Below are positions 1 to 6,108 of a stretch of DNA of 9,397 nucleotides, piece after piece. A program made the position numbers and the translations under genes. Location: the NCBI GenBank assembly GCA_021647445.1, contig JAKIUS010000032.1:1-9397 (forward strand), read 5' to 3'. The notes beneath the pieces are model-generated. The model saw nothing but the letters and a program-made list of their open reading frames with translations, made no database searches and was not told where the DNA came from. Source of the stretch: Geopsychrobacter sp. (GTDB taxonomy: Bacteria > Desulfobacterota > Desulfuromonadia > Desulfuromonadales > Geopsychrobacteraceae). Every line of letters starts with the position of its first letter. Within the stretch, counting starts at the first letter, position 1.

Positions 1-1202
1 TCGTTGGTGGTGGGGCGGCCGGTTTTTTCGCCGCGATTGCGGTTAAGGAAAATTATCCTGCAGCCGAGGTGGTTATTTTTGAAAAATCACAGACGCTTTT
101 GGCCAAGGTCAAAATATCGGGTGGTGGGCGCTGCAATCTGACCAACGCTTGCTCGGGGATCAAGGAGTTCTCGCAGGCGTATCCGCGTGGTGGCAACGCT
201 TTGAAGAAGGCGTTTCGGGTCTTCAATAATCGACATACCATGCAGTGGTTTGAATCCCGGAACGTCCCGCTGACGATCCAGGAGGATCAGTGTGTTTTTC
301 CCTTGTCCCAGAATTCACAAAGCGTCATTGACTGTTTTTTGGCGCAGGTCCGTGAATTACAGGTTCGCATCGAGTTGGGCTGTGGCGTAAAGAGTATCCG
401 CAAGTCAGCCGCCAGGTTGCAGTTGAGCCTTGTTGGCCAGAAGATTGAGACGCGAAGCTTTGATAAGGTCATCGTTGCCAGCGGTGGATCCCCGCAGCGG
501 GACGGGTTGCGCTGGTTGGAGAAATTAGGGCATAAAATTGTCGCGCCGGTTCCCTCCCTGTTTACCTTTAAAATGCCGGATGAGTCGGTCACCGAACTGA
601 TGGGCATCGTGGCCGAGAACGCTTTGGTGAGTATTCAGGGGACAAAGTTGAAGTCCACTGGCCCCCTGTTGATCACCCATTGGGGGATGAGTGGGCCAGC
701 GATTTTAAAGCTGTCGTCGCTTGGTGCGCGCCTGTTGAGCGATAATGGTTATGACTTCAAGGTTCAGGTTAATTGGACGCAGGTGCGTAATAATGATGAG
801 GTGCTTGGACGGTTGCGAGAGATTGTGCGTGAGCATCCGCAAAAGATGCTGGTCAATATCAGGCCTTATCCTCTGCCTGAAAGGTTATGGCGGTTCCTGC
901 TGCACAAGAGTGAGTTGTTGCCGGATAAAAAATGGGGAGAACTTGGAAAGTCTGCGTTGAATCGGTTGGTCAACCTGCTGACCAATGATGTTTATGCGGT
1001 CAAAGGGCGTACCAACTTCGGGGAGGAATTTGTGACCTGCGGCGGGGTGAGCCTGGAGAGCGTCGATTTTAATACCATGCAGAGTAAAGTCTGTGAAAAT
1101 TTGTACTTTGCCGGAGAGGTGCTTGATATCGACGGCATCACCGGTGGATATAATTTTCAGGCCGCCTGGACAACCGCCTTTATCGCCGCCAAATTGAATT
1201 AG
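1..1202 (+). CDS. HI0933/YhiN-family flavoprotein (NAD(P)/FAD-dependent oxidoreductase), 5' end outside window
   Basis: The reading frame is open from the left edge (codons in phase with base 3) to the TAG at 1200-1202, giving 399 visible residues; only the first few residues seem to be missing. It opens with the Rossmann FAD-binding motif VGGGAAGFFAA. The family block SGGGRCNLTNAC follows about 40 residues later, then VIVASGGSP mid-protein and a C-terminal block FAGEVLDIDGITGGYNFQ that closes the FAD site. This arrangement and the roughly 400-residue length match the HI0933-like family (E. coli YhiN, B. subtilis YtfP, bile-acid reductase BaiN). The protein is expected to be a soluble cytoplasmic FAD enzyme; its substrate is unknown for most members and cannot be read from the sequence. 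The next gene starts 24 nt downstream on the same strand, so co-transcription is likely. Family assignment is firm; function is not. Confidence 0.93.
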   Translation, partial: VGGGAAGFFAAIAVKENYPAAEVVIFEKSQTLLAKVKISGGGRCNLTNACSGIKEFSQAYPRGGNALKKAFRVFNNRHTMQWFESRNVPLTIQEDQCVFPLSQNSQSVIDCFLAQVRELQVRIELGCGVKSIRKSAARLQLSLVGQKIETRSFDKVIVASGGSPQRDGLRWLEKLGHKIVAPVPSLFTFKMPDESVTELMGIVAENALVSIQGTKLKSTGPLLITHWGMSGPAILKLSSLGARLLSDNGYDFKVQVNWTQVRNNDEVLGRLREIVREHPQKMLVNIRPYPLPERLWRFLLHKSELLPDKKWGELGKSALNRLVNLLTNDVYAVKGRTNFGEEFVTCGGVSLESVDFNTMQSKVCENLYFAGEVLDIDGITGGYNFQAAWTTAFIAAKLN

Positions 1203-1226
1203 CAACGAGAGAAAGCGGACAGTTTT

Positions 1227-1670
1227 TTGCCTACGCAGCAGCTAATCCAAAAAGAGAAGGTCGCCCTTGATGCGCCGCTCTGTCGCACATGTGGTGGGCG
1301 ATGCTGTCAGGGCAGTCCTGGAATATGGGTTGACCCCGAACGTTTTTTTACGCTTTTTTTCGCTGGACAGCATTTGACGCTTGAGCAGTTGCGCGGCCGC
1401 TTGGATGATCTTGGTCTGGTGCTCTGGGAGAAGACGGGCGTGCCGATACCGGCGCCGCGCTCGTTGCTGACAGGTTGTGCGTTTTATAGTGCTGATGGCT
1501 GCCGTTTTTCCATCGAAGATCGGCCCTGCCAGTGTCTGGCTCTGGTTCCGAACCGCAAGACGCTGACGCAGGCGCAGGGTTGTCTCTGTCGCCTGCCCAA
1601 AGGGTTCAGTCGTGAGCAGGCTGGGCGGCGCTGGCAGAAGTATTGGATTGGGAGATCTTATGAATGTTGA
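1227..1670 (+). CDS. cysteine-cluster protein (YkgJ/CxxCxxCC-like putative metal-binding domain)
   Basis: A 147-residue soluble protein with 11 cysteines. The N-terminal cluster is C19-x2-C22-x3-C26-C27 within CRTCGGRCCQG, followed by a conserved-looking acidic stretch (WVDPERF) and further cysteines at 84, 92, 101, 103, 119 and 121. This resembles the YkgJ-type zinc/iron-chelating families, although the usual spacing there is CxxCxxCC. The likely role is metal or Fe-S binding; the partner is unknown. The start is a TTG at 1227. The frame has no ATG or GTG between the preceding stop (TAG 1200-1202) and the first cysteine, and a purine-rich GAGAGAAAG lies at 1207-1215. The gene sits 24 nt after the flavoprotein gene and overlaps the start of the next gene by 11 nt. 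Its TGA is followed directly by TAA in frame, so readthrough is not expected. Confidence 0.75.
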   Translation: MPTQQLIQKEKVALDAPLCRTCGGRCCQGSPGIWVDPERFFTLFFAGQHLTLEQLRGRLDDLGLVLWEKTGVPIPAPRSLLTGCAFYSADGCRFSIEDRPCQCLALVPNRKTLTQAQGCLCRLPKGFSREQAGRRWQKYWIGRSYEC

Positions 1671-1908
1671 TAATCTGTTTAATTTTGCACTGAATTTTTT
1701 TCATCAGTATCCAATTCCGGTTGCGCTCGGAGCGCTTGTTCTGTGTTTTATTGTGATTAAAAGCCTGAAAGCATCTTTTAAACTGGCGATTTTGCTGCTG
1801 GTGCTGGCAGCTTTTTTCTACGCAATCAGTCTTTTTAGCGGCGTTCTCTCGACCGGGACTAAGAATGCCGATCAAATGATCCAGAAATCTAGAAATGTAA
1901 TCGATTGA
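1660..1908 (+). CDS. small two-helix inner-membrane protein, unknown function
   Basis: An 82-residue protein starting at ATG 1660, preceded by a good ribosome binding site (GGGAGA, 1650-1655). A longer in-frame extension to 1612 exists but lies inside the upstream gene and has no such site, so I prefer 1660. Two hydrophobic segments are visible, about residues 18-36 and 40-62. They are separated by a short basic turn (KSLK), and the last 20 residues are polar (GTKNADQMIQKSRNVID). I do not recognise the family. The 11-nt overlap with the cysteine-cluster gene suggests translational coupling and co-expression. A long stem-loop begins at its last codons and may end this transcript. Confidence 0.7.
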   Translation: MNVDNLFNFALNFFHQYPIPVALGALVLCFIVIKSLKASFKLAILLLVLAAFFYAISLFSGVLSTGTKNADQMIQKSRNVID

Positions 1909-1951
1909 CCGCTGCTTTGCGAGAAGGCAAATTTCGGCTTGGTCGATTGAT
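1900..1951 (+). other. long imperfect stem-loop at the end of the first operon, possible terminator or RNA structure
   Basis: ATCGATTGACC (1900-1910) can pair along its whole length with GGTCGATTGAT (1941-1951): 11 base pairs if two G-U wobbles are allowed. The 30-nt interior holds a second hairpin, TTTGC (1916-1920) with GCAAA (1927-1931) around GAGAAG. The left arm covers the stop codon of the small membrane protein. Only a short TTTT (1951-1954) follows, so it is not a textbook intrinsic terminator. Because of the wobbles, the structure is better in RNA from the plus strand than from the minus strand. Confidence 0.4.
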
Positions 1952-2023
1952 TTTATGGTTTCATCACGCCAGTAAAACTATGGACTTTAGTTCAAGAATT
2001 TTTCGGTGCTATTCATTTTCGTC

Positions 2024-2043
2024 ATTCCCGCGTAGGCGGGAAT
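2024..2043. repeat. dRS3/REP-like palindrome (ATTCCCGC-GTAG-GCGGGAAT)
   Basis: Perfect 8-bp inverted repeat, ATTCCCGC (2024-2031) and GCGGGAAT (2036-2043) around GTAG, in the wider context GTC-ATTCCCGC...GCGGGAAT-CCAG. The same core (ATTCCC, 8 variable bases, GGGAAT) is known as dRS3 in Neisseria, and similar dispersed palindromes occur in many proteobacteria. It lies in a non-coding gap between two plus-strand transcription units. Only one copy is present here, so that it is dispersed in this genome is inference. Confidence 0.6.
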
Positions 2044-2103
2044 CCAGAGGTTTTGTTCCGGCGATATCCAAGTGCTGTTGAATGTGAAAATATAAAACAT
2101 AGC

Positions 2104-2133
2104 TTGACACTGTAGTATTGATGAAGGTAGAAC
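2104..2133 (+). promoter_or_regulatory. possible sigma70-type promoter for the rhodanese-selenoprotein operon
   Basis: A perfect -35 hexamer TTGACA (2104-2109) lies about 55 nt before the rhodanese start. The best -10 candidate at 18 bp spacing is TAGAAC (2128-2133), which is weak. The assignment rests mainly on the -35 match and the position. A GGAG ribosome binding site (2155-2158) follows, 7 nt before the ATG. Confidence 0.35.
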
Positions 2134-2165
2134 TCTAGATACCTAATCAACAATGGAGTCGAGTT

Positions 2166-3140
2166 ATGAAGCGTTTAATCCCTGGATTGCTGGTGGTTCT
2201 TCTTTTGGTTCTCCCCGATGTCAGTCAGGCGGCGTTGAGTGATTATTTTGTCAGCACCGATTGGTTGGCCAGCAATCGCGGAAAAGTTGTGGTTATCGAT
2301 GTACGTAATTACGCTCTGTATCTGCTGGGGCATATCGATGGTGCACAGAGTGTTGAGCGGTCTCAATTCTTACAGACCCGCAAACAGGTGAAAAGCCTGG
2401 TGCCGACTGCGGCCGCCATTACCGATCTGCTCAGTTCGCTGGGGGTAACGCCTGAGAGCACGCTGGTGGTTTATGCCGAGGATAAAAATCCTTACGCCGC
2501 GCGATTGGTCTGGACCCTGCGTTACCATGGGCACGACAACTCCTACGTGCTTGACGGCGGTTATCAGAAATGGTCCGCCGAAGAACATGCGACCAGTATG
2601 TTTCCGACGGCGAAACCGCAGCCGAGCCATTATGTTATGTCAGCGGGTGCGGATTGTCTGCAGGCGCGTGCTAGCGCCGATTACGTCAACACCCGTCTCG
2701 AAAACCCGAGCGTGCTCATTTGGGATACCAGGAGCCCTGGCGAATATGCCGGGACGGTTGTGCGCGCAGATCGTGGCGGTCATATTCCCGGTGCCGTGCC
2801 TTTTAACTGGACAAATTTACAGACCGAGGTTAACGGCGTGAAAGTCTTAAAGAGTCGCAAGGAGCTGCTCGCCATGTTGCAGGCTCATGGTTTGACAAAA
2901 GATAAAGAGATTATCGCCCATTGTCAGACCGGCATTCGTTCTTCCTATGCGACCCTGGTGTTGTTGGGTCTTGGTTATGACCGGGTTCGCAACTATGATG
3001 GCTCCTGGATCGAGTGGGCCAATGATCCGACCCTGCCGATTATCGATGCCAAGGGGAAGGTGGAGAGTTCGGTGCCGGTTAGTCTGGGGCTGAGTGCTTA
3101 TGACAAGATGGGTGTTGTTGCCAAACTGGTGGTGGAATGA
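2166..3140 (+). CDS. exported tandem-domain rhodanese (thiosulfate sulfurtransferase-like)
   Basis: A 324-residue protein with two rhodanese domains in the SseA/TST layout. The N-terminus is a Sec-type signal peptide (MKRLI, hydrophobic core, likely cut after VSQA, residue 22) without a lipobox, so the mature protein should be periplasmic. Domain 1 (about 28-145) keeps structural motifs (VIDVRNYALYLLGHIDGA, LDGGYQKW). It has no cysteine at its loop (VVYAEDKNPYAARL) and is presumably inactive, as is usual for the N-terminal half. Domain 2 (about 165-295) has DTRSPGEY, RGGHIPGA and the catalytic loop C253-QTGIR. The family moves sulfane sulfur from donors such as thiosulfate via a cysteine persulfide; the physiological donor and acceptor are unknown here. 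The ATG has GGAG at 2155-2158. The stop overlaps the next gene's start by 4 nt (ATGA, 3137-3140), suggesting translational coupling to the selenoprotein. Confidence 0.9.
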   Translation: MKRLIPGLLVVLLLVLPDVSQAALSDYFVSTDWLASNRGKVVVIDVRNYALYLLGHIDGAQSVERSQFLQTRKQVKSLVPTAAAITDLLSSLGVTPESTLVVYAEDKNPYAARLVWTLRYHGHDNSYVLDGGYQKWSAEEHATSMFPTAKPQPSHYVMSAGADCLQARASADYVNTRLENPSVLIWDTRSPGEYAGTVVRADRGGHIPGAVPFNWTNLQTEVNGVKVLKSRKELLAMLQAHGLTKDKEIIAHCQTGIRSSYATLVLLGLGYDRVRNYDGSWIEWANDPTLPIIDAKGKVESSVPVSLGLSAYDKMGVVAKLVVE

Positions 3141-3970
3141 GTCGTTTTGGTCGGATTAAAAATCAGTTTTTGGCCCGCTTGATTACCCGCTTTCCGCGCT
3201 TGGGGCAAGGTTTTATCGATGCCTACCAGGTGCAGGAGAGTGCAGGTGCCATCCCCTGGGTCAAGCCGGCCAAACCGTTACGGGAGGCGAAACTGGCGCT
3301 GGTGACCACCTCGGGTATTCATCATCGGCATCAAGTGCCTTTCGATATGGCGGATACTGACGGTGACCCGAGTTACCGGGTTTTAAACGGTGAGGAGTTA
3401 TTTGCGGACTTTCAGGTTACCCACGACTATTACGATCATACGGACGCAGAGAAGGATCCGAACATCATCTTTCCCCTTGAGCGCCTGCATGAATTGGTTA
3501 GCGAGGGGGTGCTTGGTCAGCTTGCCCAGACCCATTATGCCTTCATGGGACATATAGACGGCAGACATATTGCCACGCTGGTTGAAAAGACCGCCCGTGA
3601 GGTTGCGAACAGGCTCAAGGCCGAAGAGGTCGATCTGGTTTTATTAACTCCGGCTTGAGGCATCTGTAATCAATCCGTGGGATTGATCCAAAGAGAGATT
3701 GAACGGGTCGGAATCGCGACCATCGGCATTTCGATCGTCAGGGAGTTTAGCGAGAAGGTTCAACCGTCGCGCACCGTCTTCGTGCGTTGGCCCTTCGGCC
3801 ATCCGCTCGGCGAAGCGGGCAAGCCGGAGCAGCAACGCGCGGTGGTGTTTGAGGCTCTGCGTGCGCTCTATCAGATTAAAGAACCCGGCACGATTATCGA
3901 TCTGCCATTCCGCTGGCGGCGTGAAACCTACGCCGACTATCAGCCGCCAACGGCTGCTGACCTGCAATAG
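3137..3970 (+). CDS. selenocysteine-containing GrdB-family protein (glycine/sarcosine/betaine reductase selenoprotein B family), UGA-encoded Sec at residue 174
   Basis: One 277-residue frame runs from ATG 3137 to TAG 3968-3970, interrupted only by TGA at 3656-3658. The frame continues without a shift, and the residues across it read LLTPA-U-GICNQSVG, a UxxC redox motif (U174, C177). Downstream, VGLIQREIERVGIATIGIS and VRWPFGHPLGEAGKPEQQ are typical of the rest of this family. In other members the site reads (U/C)xxC. The first part has the family blocks LALVTTSGIHH, DYYDHTDAEKDPN and IIFPLERLHELVSEGVLG. A perfect hairpin sits just after the UGA. No signal peptide is evident, so the protein is probably cytoplasmic. 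Family members are related to the selenoprotein subunit of glycine-type reductases, but no grdA/grdC-like partners are present, so a stand-alone thiol/selenol redox role is more likely than glycine reduction; the substrate is unknown. A default gene caller would split or truncate this gene at 3658. An ordinary nonsense mutation is the main alternative, which the hairpin and intact downstream frame argue against. Confidence 0.85.
3656..3687 (+). promoter_or_regulatory. bacterial SECIS element (UGA plus downstream hairpin)
   Basis: After the in-frame TGA (3656-3658), ATCAATCC (3669-3676) pairs perfectly with GGATTGAT (3680-3687) around the loop GTG (3677-3679). The 18 nt between the UGA and the apical loop falls within the roughly 16-37 nt range of the published bSECIS consensus, and the loop begins with the expected G. 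Such an element would recruit SelB with Sec-tRNA. Fold and position are seen directly; the function is inferred. Confidence 0.75.
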
Positions 3971-3981
3971 TTATAAAACGT

Positions 3982-4015
3982 AAAAAGGCCCGATTCTTTG
4001 AAGTCGGGCCTTTTT
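3982..4015. terminator. bidirectional intrinsic terminator between convergent operons
   Basis: A perfect 12-bp inverted repeat, AAAAAGGCCCGA (3982-3993) and TCGGGCCTTTTT (4004-4015), with a 10-nt loop. The GC-rich core is flanked by A5 and T5, so it works as a hairpin plus U-tract on either strand. It starts 11 nt after the selenoprotein stop and ends 11 nt before the stop of the minus-strand lipoprotein gene. Confidence 0.93.
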
Positions 4016-4026
4016 GCGTTTATAAG

Positions 4027-4431
4027 CTATTTTGCTTGCAGTTCGGTATCGATGAGAACATCTTTTAGGCGCTTCAGGGTCTTTTCGAGCAGCAGGTTAT
4101 CCTGAGCGAGGTCGATCTTCTCCTGACGGCATCTGGTGAGTTCGTCATTCTTCTGCAGGTTGAGAAGTCGTTGATCTTGCTCTTTTAGGATAGCTTGGTG
4201 TCGGTTGGCCATTTCGACGATCCCTTCGGCCTGGGTGCGCCAGACTCCCTGAGGGTATTGTCGGGGTAACTGTTGCAGGGTCGTCAGGTCACCGGACGCG
4301 AGATAGTTATCCAGCCCCTGAGTGAAAAGGTTGGCTTCGGGGCTGGCGGGCAGCTTGAGCAGCGACAGGCTGCAGCCGGTCAGCATGAGGCCAGCCAGGA
4401 GTAAAACGGACCATCGAGATAGTATTGTCAT
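4027..4431 (-). CDS. coiled-coil lipoprotein, partner gene of the GGDEF sensor
   Basis: A 134-residue protein with a lipoprotein signal peptide: MTILSRW, a hydrophobic stretch, and the lipobox LTGC with the lipidated cysteine at residue 20. The mature part begins with a short helical region containing LASGDLTTLQQLPRQYPQGVW, and residues about 75-134 form a charged, leucine-rich region that looks like a coiled coil (DLAQDNLLLEKTLKRLKDVL). The overall plan (lipobox, short helical repeat, C-terminal coiled coil) resembles QseG-like lipoproteins encoded beside membrane sensors, but this is resemblance only. Its ATG overlaps the stop of the GGDEF gene by 4 nt (ATGA, 4428-4431), so the two proteins are probably made together and may interact across the membrane. 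It is the last gene before the shared terminator. Confidence 0.8.
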   Translation of the reverse strand: MTILSRWSVLLLAGLMLTGCSLSLLKLPASPEANLFTQGLDNYLASGDLTTLQQLPRQYPQGVWRTQAEGIVEMANRHQAILKEQDQRLLNLQKNDELTRCRQEKIDLAQDNLLLEKTLKRLKDVLIDTELQAK

Positions 4432-5759
4432 GGCAGTTGCTTTCTGCGGTCGATGAGATAGTTGCTGTTCTTGAGTTGTTTCAAGTGCCCCTTCATTCTC
4501 GCACAGTTATGGCTGATCTCTAAAGGGGAGGGATTCTCCAGATTTTCGGAGAGGGTTATGGCGATGGAGATGGTCAAAAGCGGAAACGAGCGCTTGATGC
4601 CGTGTCGATCGGTGCCCATGATGAATCCTGCCTCGAGGTCTTCTTTGGAGTAAAGCTTTGGGACGCGACTGTCGAAAATGCGGATAATGGCCTTGGCCAT
4701 CTCTTCGCCGCGTTCCGGGGAGGTCAGAACCACATAGTCATCACCACCGATGTGACCGACCAGATCATCTTCATTCCCCTCCTGCTTAACCACTTCACGC
4801 AACAGGTTGCCGACCATGTTGATGGCGTCACTGCCAAGCTTGTAGCCGTAGTGGTCCCCGTAGGCCTTGAAGTTATCCAGATCGATATACAAATGCGCAA
4901 AGGGCGTTTGCTGGGCGATGCGCCGTTCAAGTTCGCGATCGATGGCCAGATTTCCGGGCAGGCGGGTCAGGGGGTTGGCATCCAGATTCAGTAGCTCAAA
5001 TTCTTTCAGTTTTTGGGCCATGCGGGAAAAATCCTGAGCAAGCTGGCCAAATTCATCATTGCTGTGAATATCGATCTTGGCTTCGAAGCTCCCGGCGGCA
5101 ATGTCGTGGGTGGCTTTTTTTAAGGCCTTGACCGAGCGATGGATACTGATAATGACCGTGGCGGCGGCTGGGGCCGAGAGAGCGATGCCGATCAGGGCGA
5201 GAGTCAGGGTCAGGCTGTAGGCCTTACTGCTCTGTAGCGAAAGTTCGTGCAGGTCTTTATCGAGGGTGGTCTGATGTTGCGTCCTGAGATCGGCGAGGTT
5301 GGCGAGTAACTGTTTTCTAAGGGGGGCGAGGGTGGTTGATGCGATGGTCGCGGCCTGCTCCCATTTCCGCTGATCAAAAACCTGCATGAGATGACGGGCC
5401 TGTATCCTGTATTCGTCAATCTCGGCAGGTAGCGTTTTAAAGTAGTCGGGCAGGAGTGATGATTTGAGGTTTTCGAGAATGCTGTCGAGATCAGCGGCGC
5501 GGCGCTCGAGTAACGTCAAGAGTTGCGGATCACGCAGGATGATCAGTTGTTTTTCAAGGTTCTCCTGCCCCAGCAGGTTCTGGCGCATATCCCGCAACAG
5601 GGTGAAGGCCCGAAACTGACCTCCGACCAACTGTTCCGTCCGCAGGTTGTGATCATGCAGACTGATCAGAGCATATCCGACCGCCAGCAGGCTGAAGGTG
5701 ATAATCACCAAATAGCCGAGAGCAACTTTTCTGGTCAGGGTAAAATAGGAACTCATCAT
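4428..5759 (-). CDS. membrane sensor protein with HAMP and divergent GGDEF (GGDDY) domain
   Basis: A 443-residue protein. TM1 is at about 12-33, followed by a helical periplasmic region (34-180) like a four-helix-bundle sensor, TM2 (about 181-206), HAMP (about 207-258) and a GGDEF domain (about 260-443). In the GGDEF domain the start motif is NPLTRLPGN, the metal site DLDNFK (D293, D295), and the signature GGDDY (338-342) replaces GG(D/E)EF. Aligned to PleD, the guanine-contact residues Asn335 and Asp344 become Gly301 and Ser310. The product-inhibition RxxD before the signature is absent (EDDL). The ending YLIDRR is typical of a Desulfuromonadales GGDDF subclass as I recall it. It may be a cyclase with altered specificity or a degenerate receptor for a cyclic dinucleotide. 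The ribosome binding site GAGGAG (5762-5767) is only 2 nt from this ATG and 5 nt from a second ATG at 5756, which may be the true start. Domain layout is firm; activity is uncertain. Confidence 0.9.
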   Translation of the reverse strand: MMSSYFTLTRKVALGYLVIITFSLLAVGYALISLHDHNLRTEQLVGGQFRAFTLLRDMRQNLLGQENLEKQLIILRDPQLLTLLERRAADLDSILENLKSSLLPDYFKTLPAEIDEYRIQARHLMQVFDQRKWEQAATIASTTLAPLRKQLLANLADLRTQHQTTLDKDLHELSLQSSKAYSLTLTLALIGIALSAPAAATVIISIHRSVKALKKATHDIAAGSFEAKIDIHSNDEFGQLAQDFSRMAQKLKEFELLNLDANPLTRLPGNLAIDRELERRIAQQTPFAHLYIDLDNFKAYGDHYGYKLGSDAINMVGNLLREVVKQEGNEDDLVGHIGGDDYVVLTSPERGEEMAKAIIRIFDSRVPKLYSKEDLEAGFIMGTDRHGIKRSFPLLTISIAITLSENLENPSPLEISHNCARMKGHLKQLKNSNYLIDRRKQLP

Positions 5760-5871
5760 TGCTCCTCAACTGCGGATCGGTATGTAGATGCTGGTAGGCC
5801 GTCTCATGAAGCGTTTGACCGGCTACTGAATCCTTACATAATTTATCACAGTTTCTATTTTTGGATCGTTT

Positions 5872-6096
5872 TTAGCGTAAAGGCTCGAAGAGATACTCCA
5901 GGCCGTTGACCTTGATCTCGTAAACGATGCCGAGCATTTTGCCGCGTTTTCCTGCGGGGAACCCCTGACTGTGAAACCAGACCACATAGGGTTCGGGCAG
6001 ATCGACCAGGCGCATCCCTGCGTGTTTGCCGAAGGGCATGCGCGTCGCGGCCAGTTCGAGGAGGGCTTGATGGTCAAATGTGGGGCAGGGTTCCAT
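5872..6096 (-). CDS. DUF3820 family protein (QSregVF-like)
   Basis: A 74-residue protein matching the DUF3820 family (also called putative quorum-sensing-regulated virulence factor, from a Pseudomonas member). The family blocks are all present: ALLELAATRMPFGKHAG (12-28), LVDLPEPYVVWF (30-41), GFPAGKRGKML (45-55) and the C-terminal YEIKVNGLEYLFEPLR. Length is normal for the family. It is small, soluble and without a signal peptide; the molecular role is unknown. Translation probably starts at the ATG at 6096, although the upstream ribosome binding site is poor. It lies 12 nt downstream of the pseudouridine synthase gene on the same strand, which suggests co-transcription. The 112 nt after its stop, before the GGDEF gene, shows no obvious terminator. 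Confidence 0.88.
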   Translation of the reverse strand: MEPCPTFDHQALLELAATRMPFGKHAGMRLVDLPEPYVVWFHSQGFPAGKRGKMLGIVYEIKVNGLEYLFEPLR

Positions 6097-6108
6097 GGTG
6101 GTTCCAGT

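Noticed and set aside
1668..1670. Other UGA stops as possible Sec codons (cysteine-cluster gene, 82-aa gene, rhodanese, MATE)
   Set aside because: Each is followed by another in-frame stop within a short distance (immediately for the cysteine-cluster gene) and none has family sequence or a UxxC context downstream.
3137..3658. Reading the selenoprotein gene as a complete 173-aa protein, or as a pseudogene broken by a nonsense mutation
   Set aside because: The same frame continues intact for 103 more codons with family sequence, the stop is UGA in a UxxC context, and a SECIS-like hairpin follows at the right distance.
3699..3983. A 94-aa plus-strand ORF in another frame inside the selenoprotein gene
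   Set aside because: Arg/Ser-rich shadow frame; the selenoprotein frame has the recognisable family sequence.
4602..4994. A 130-aa plus-strand ORF antisense to the GGDEF gene
   Set aside because: Antisense shadow of a confidently assigned coding region, with no recognisable domain.
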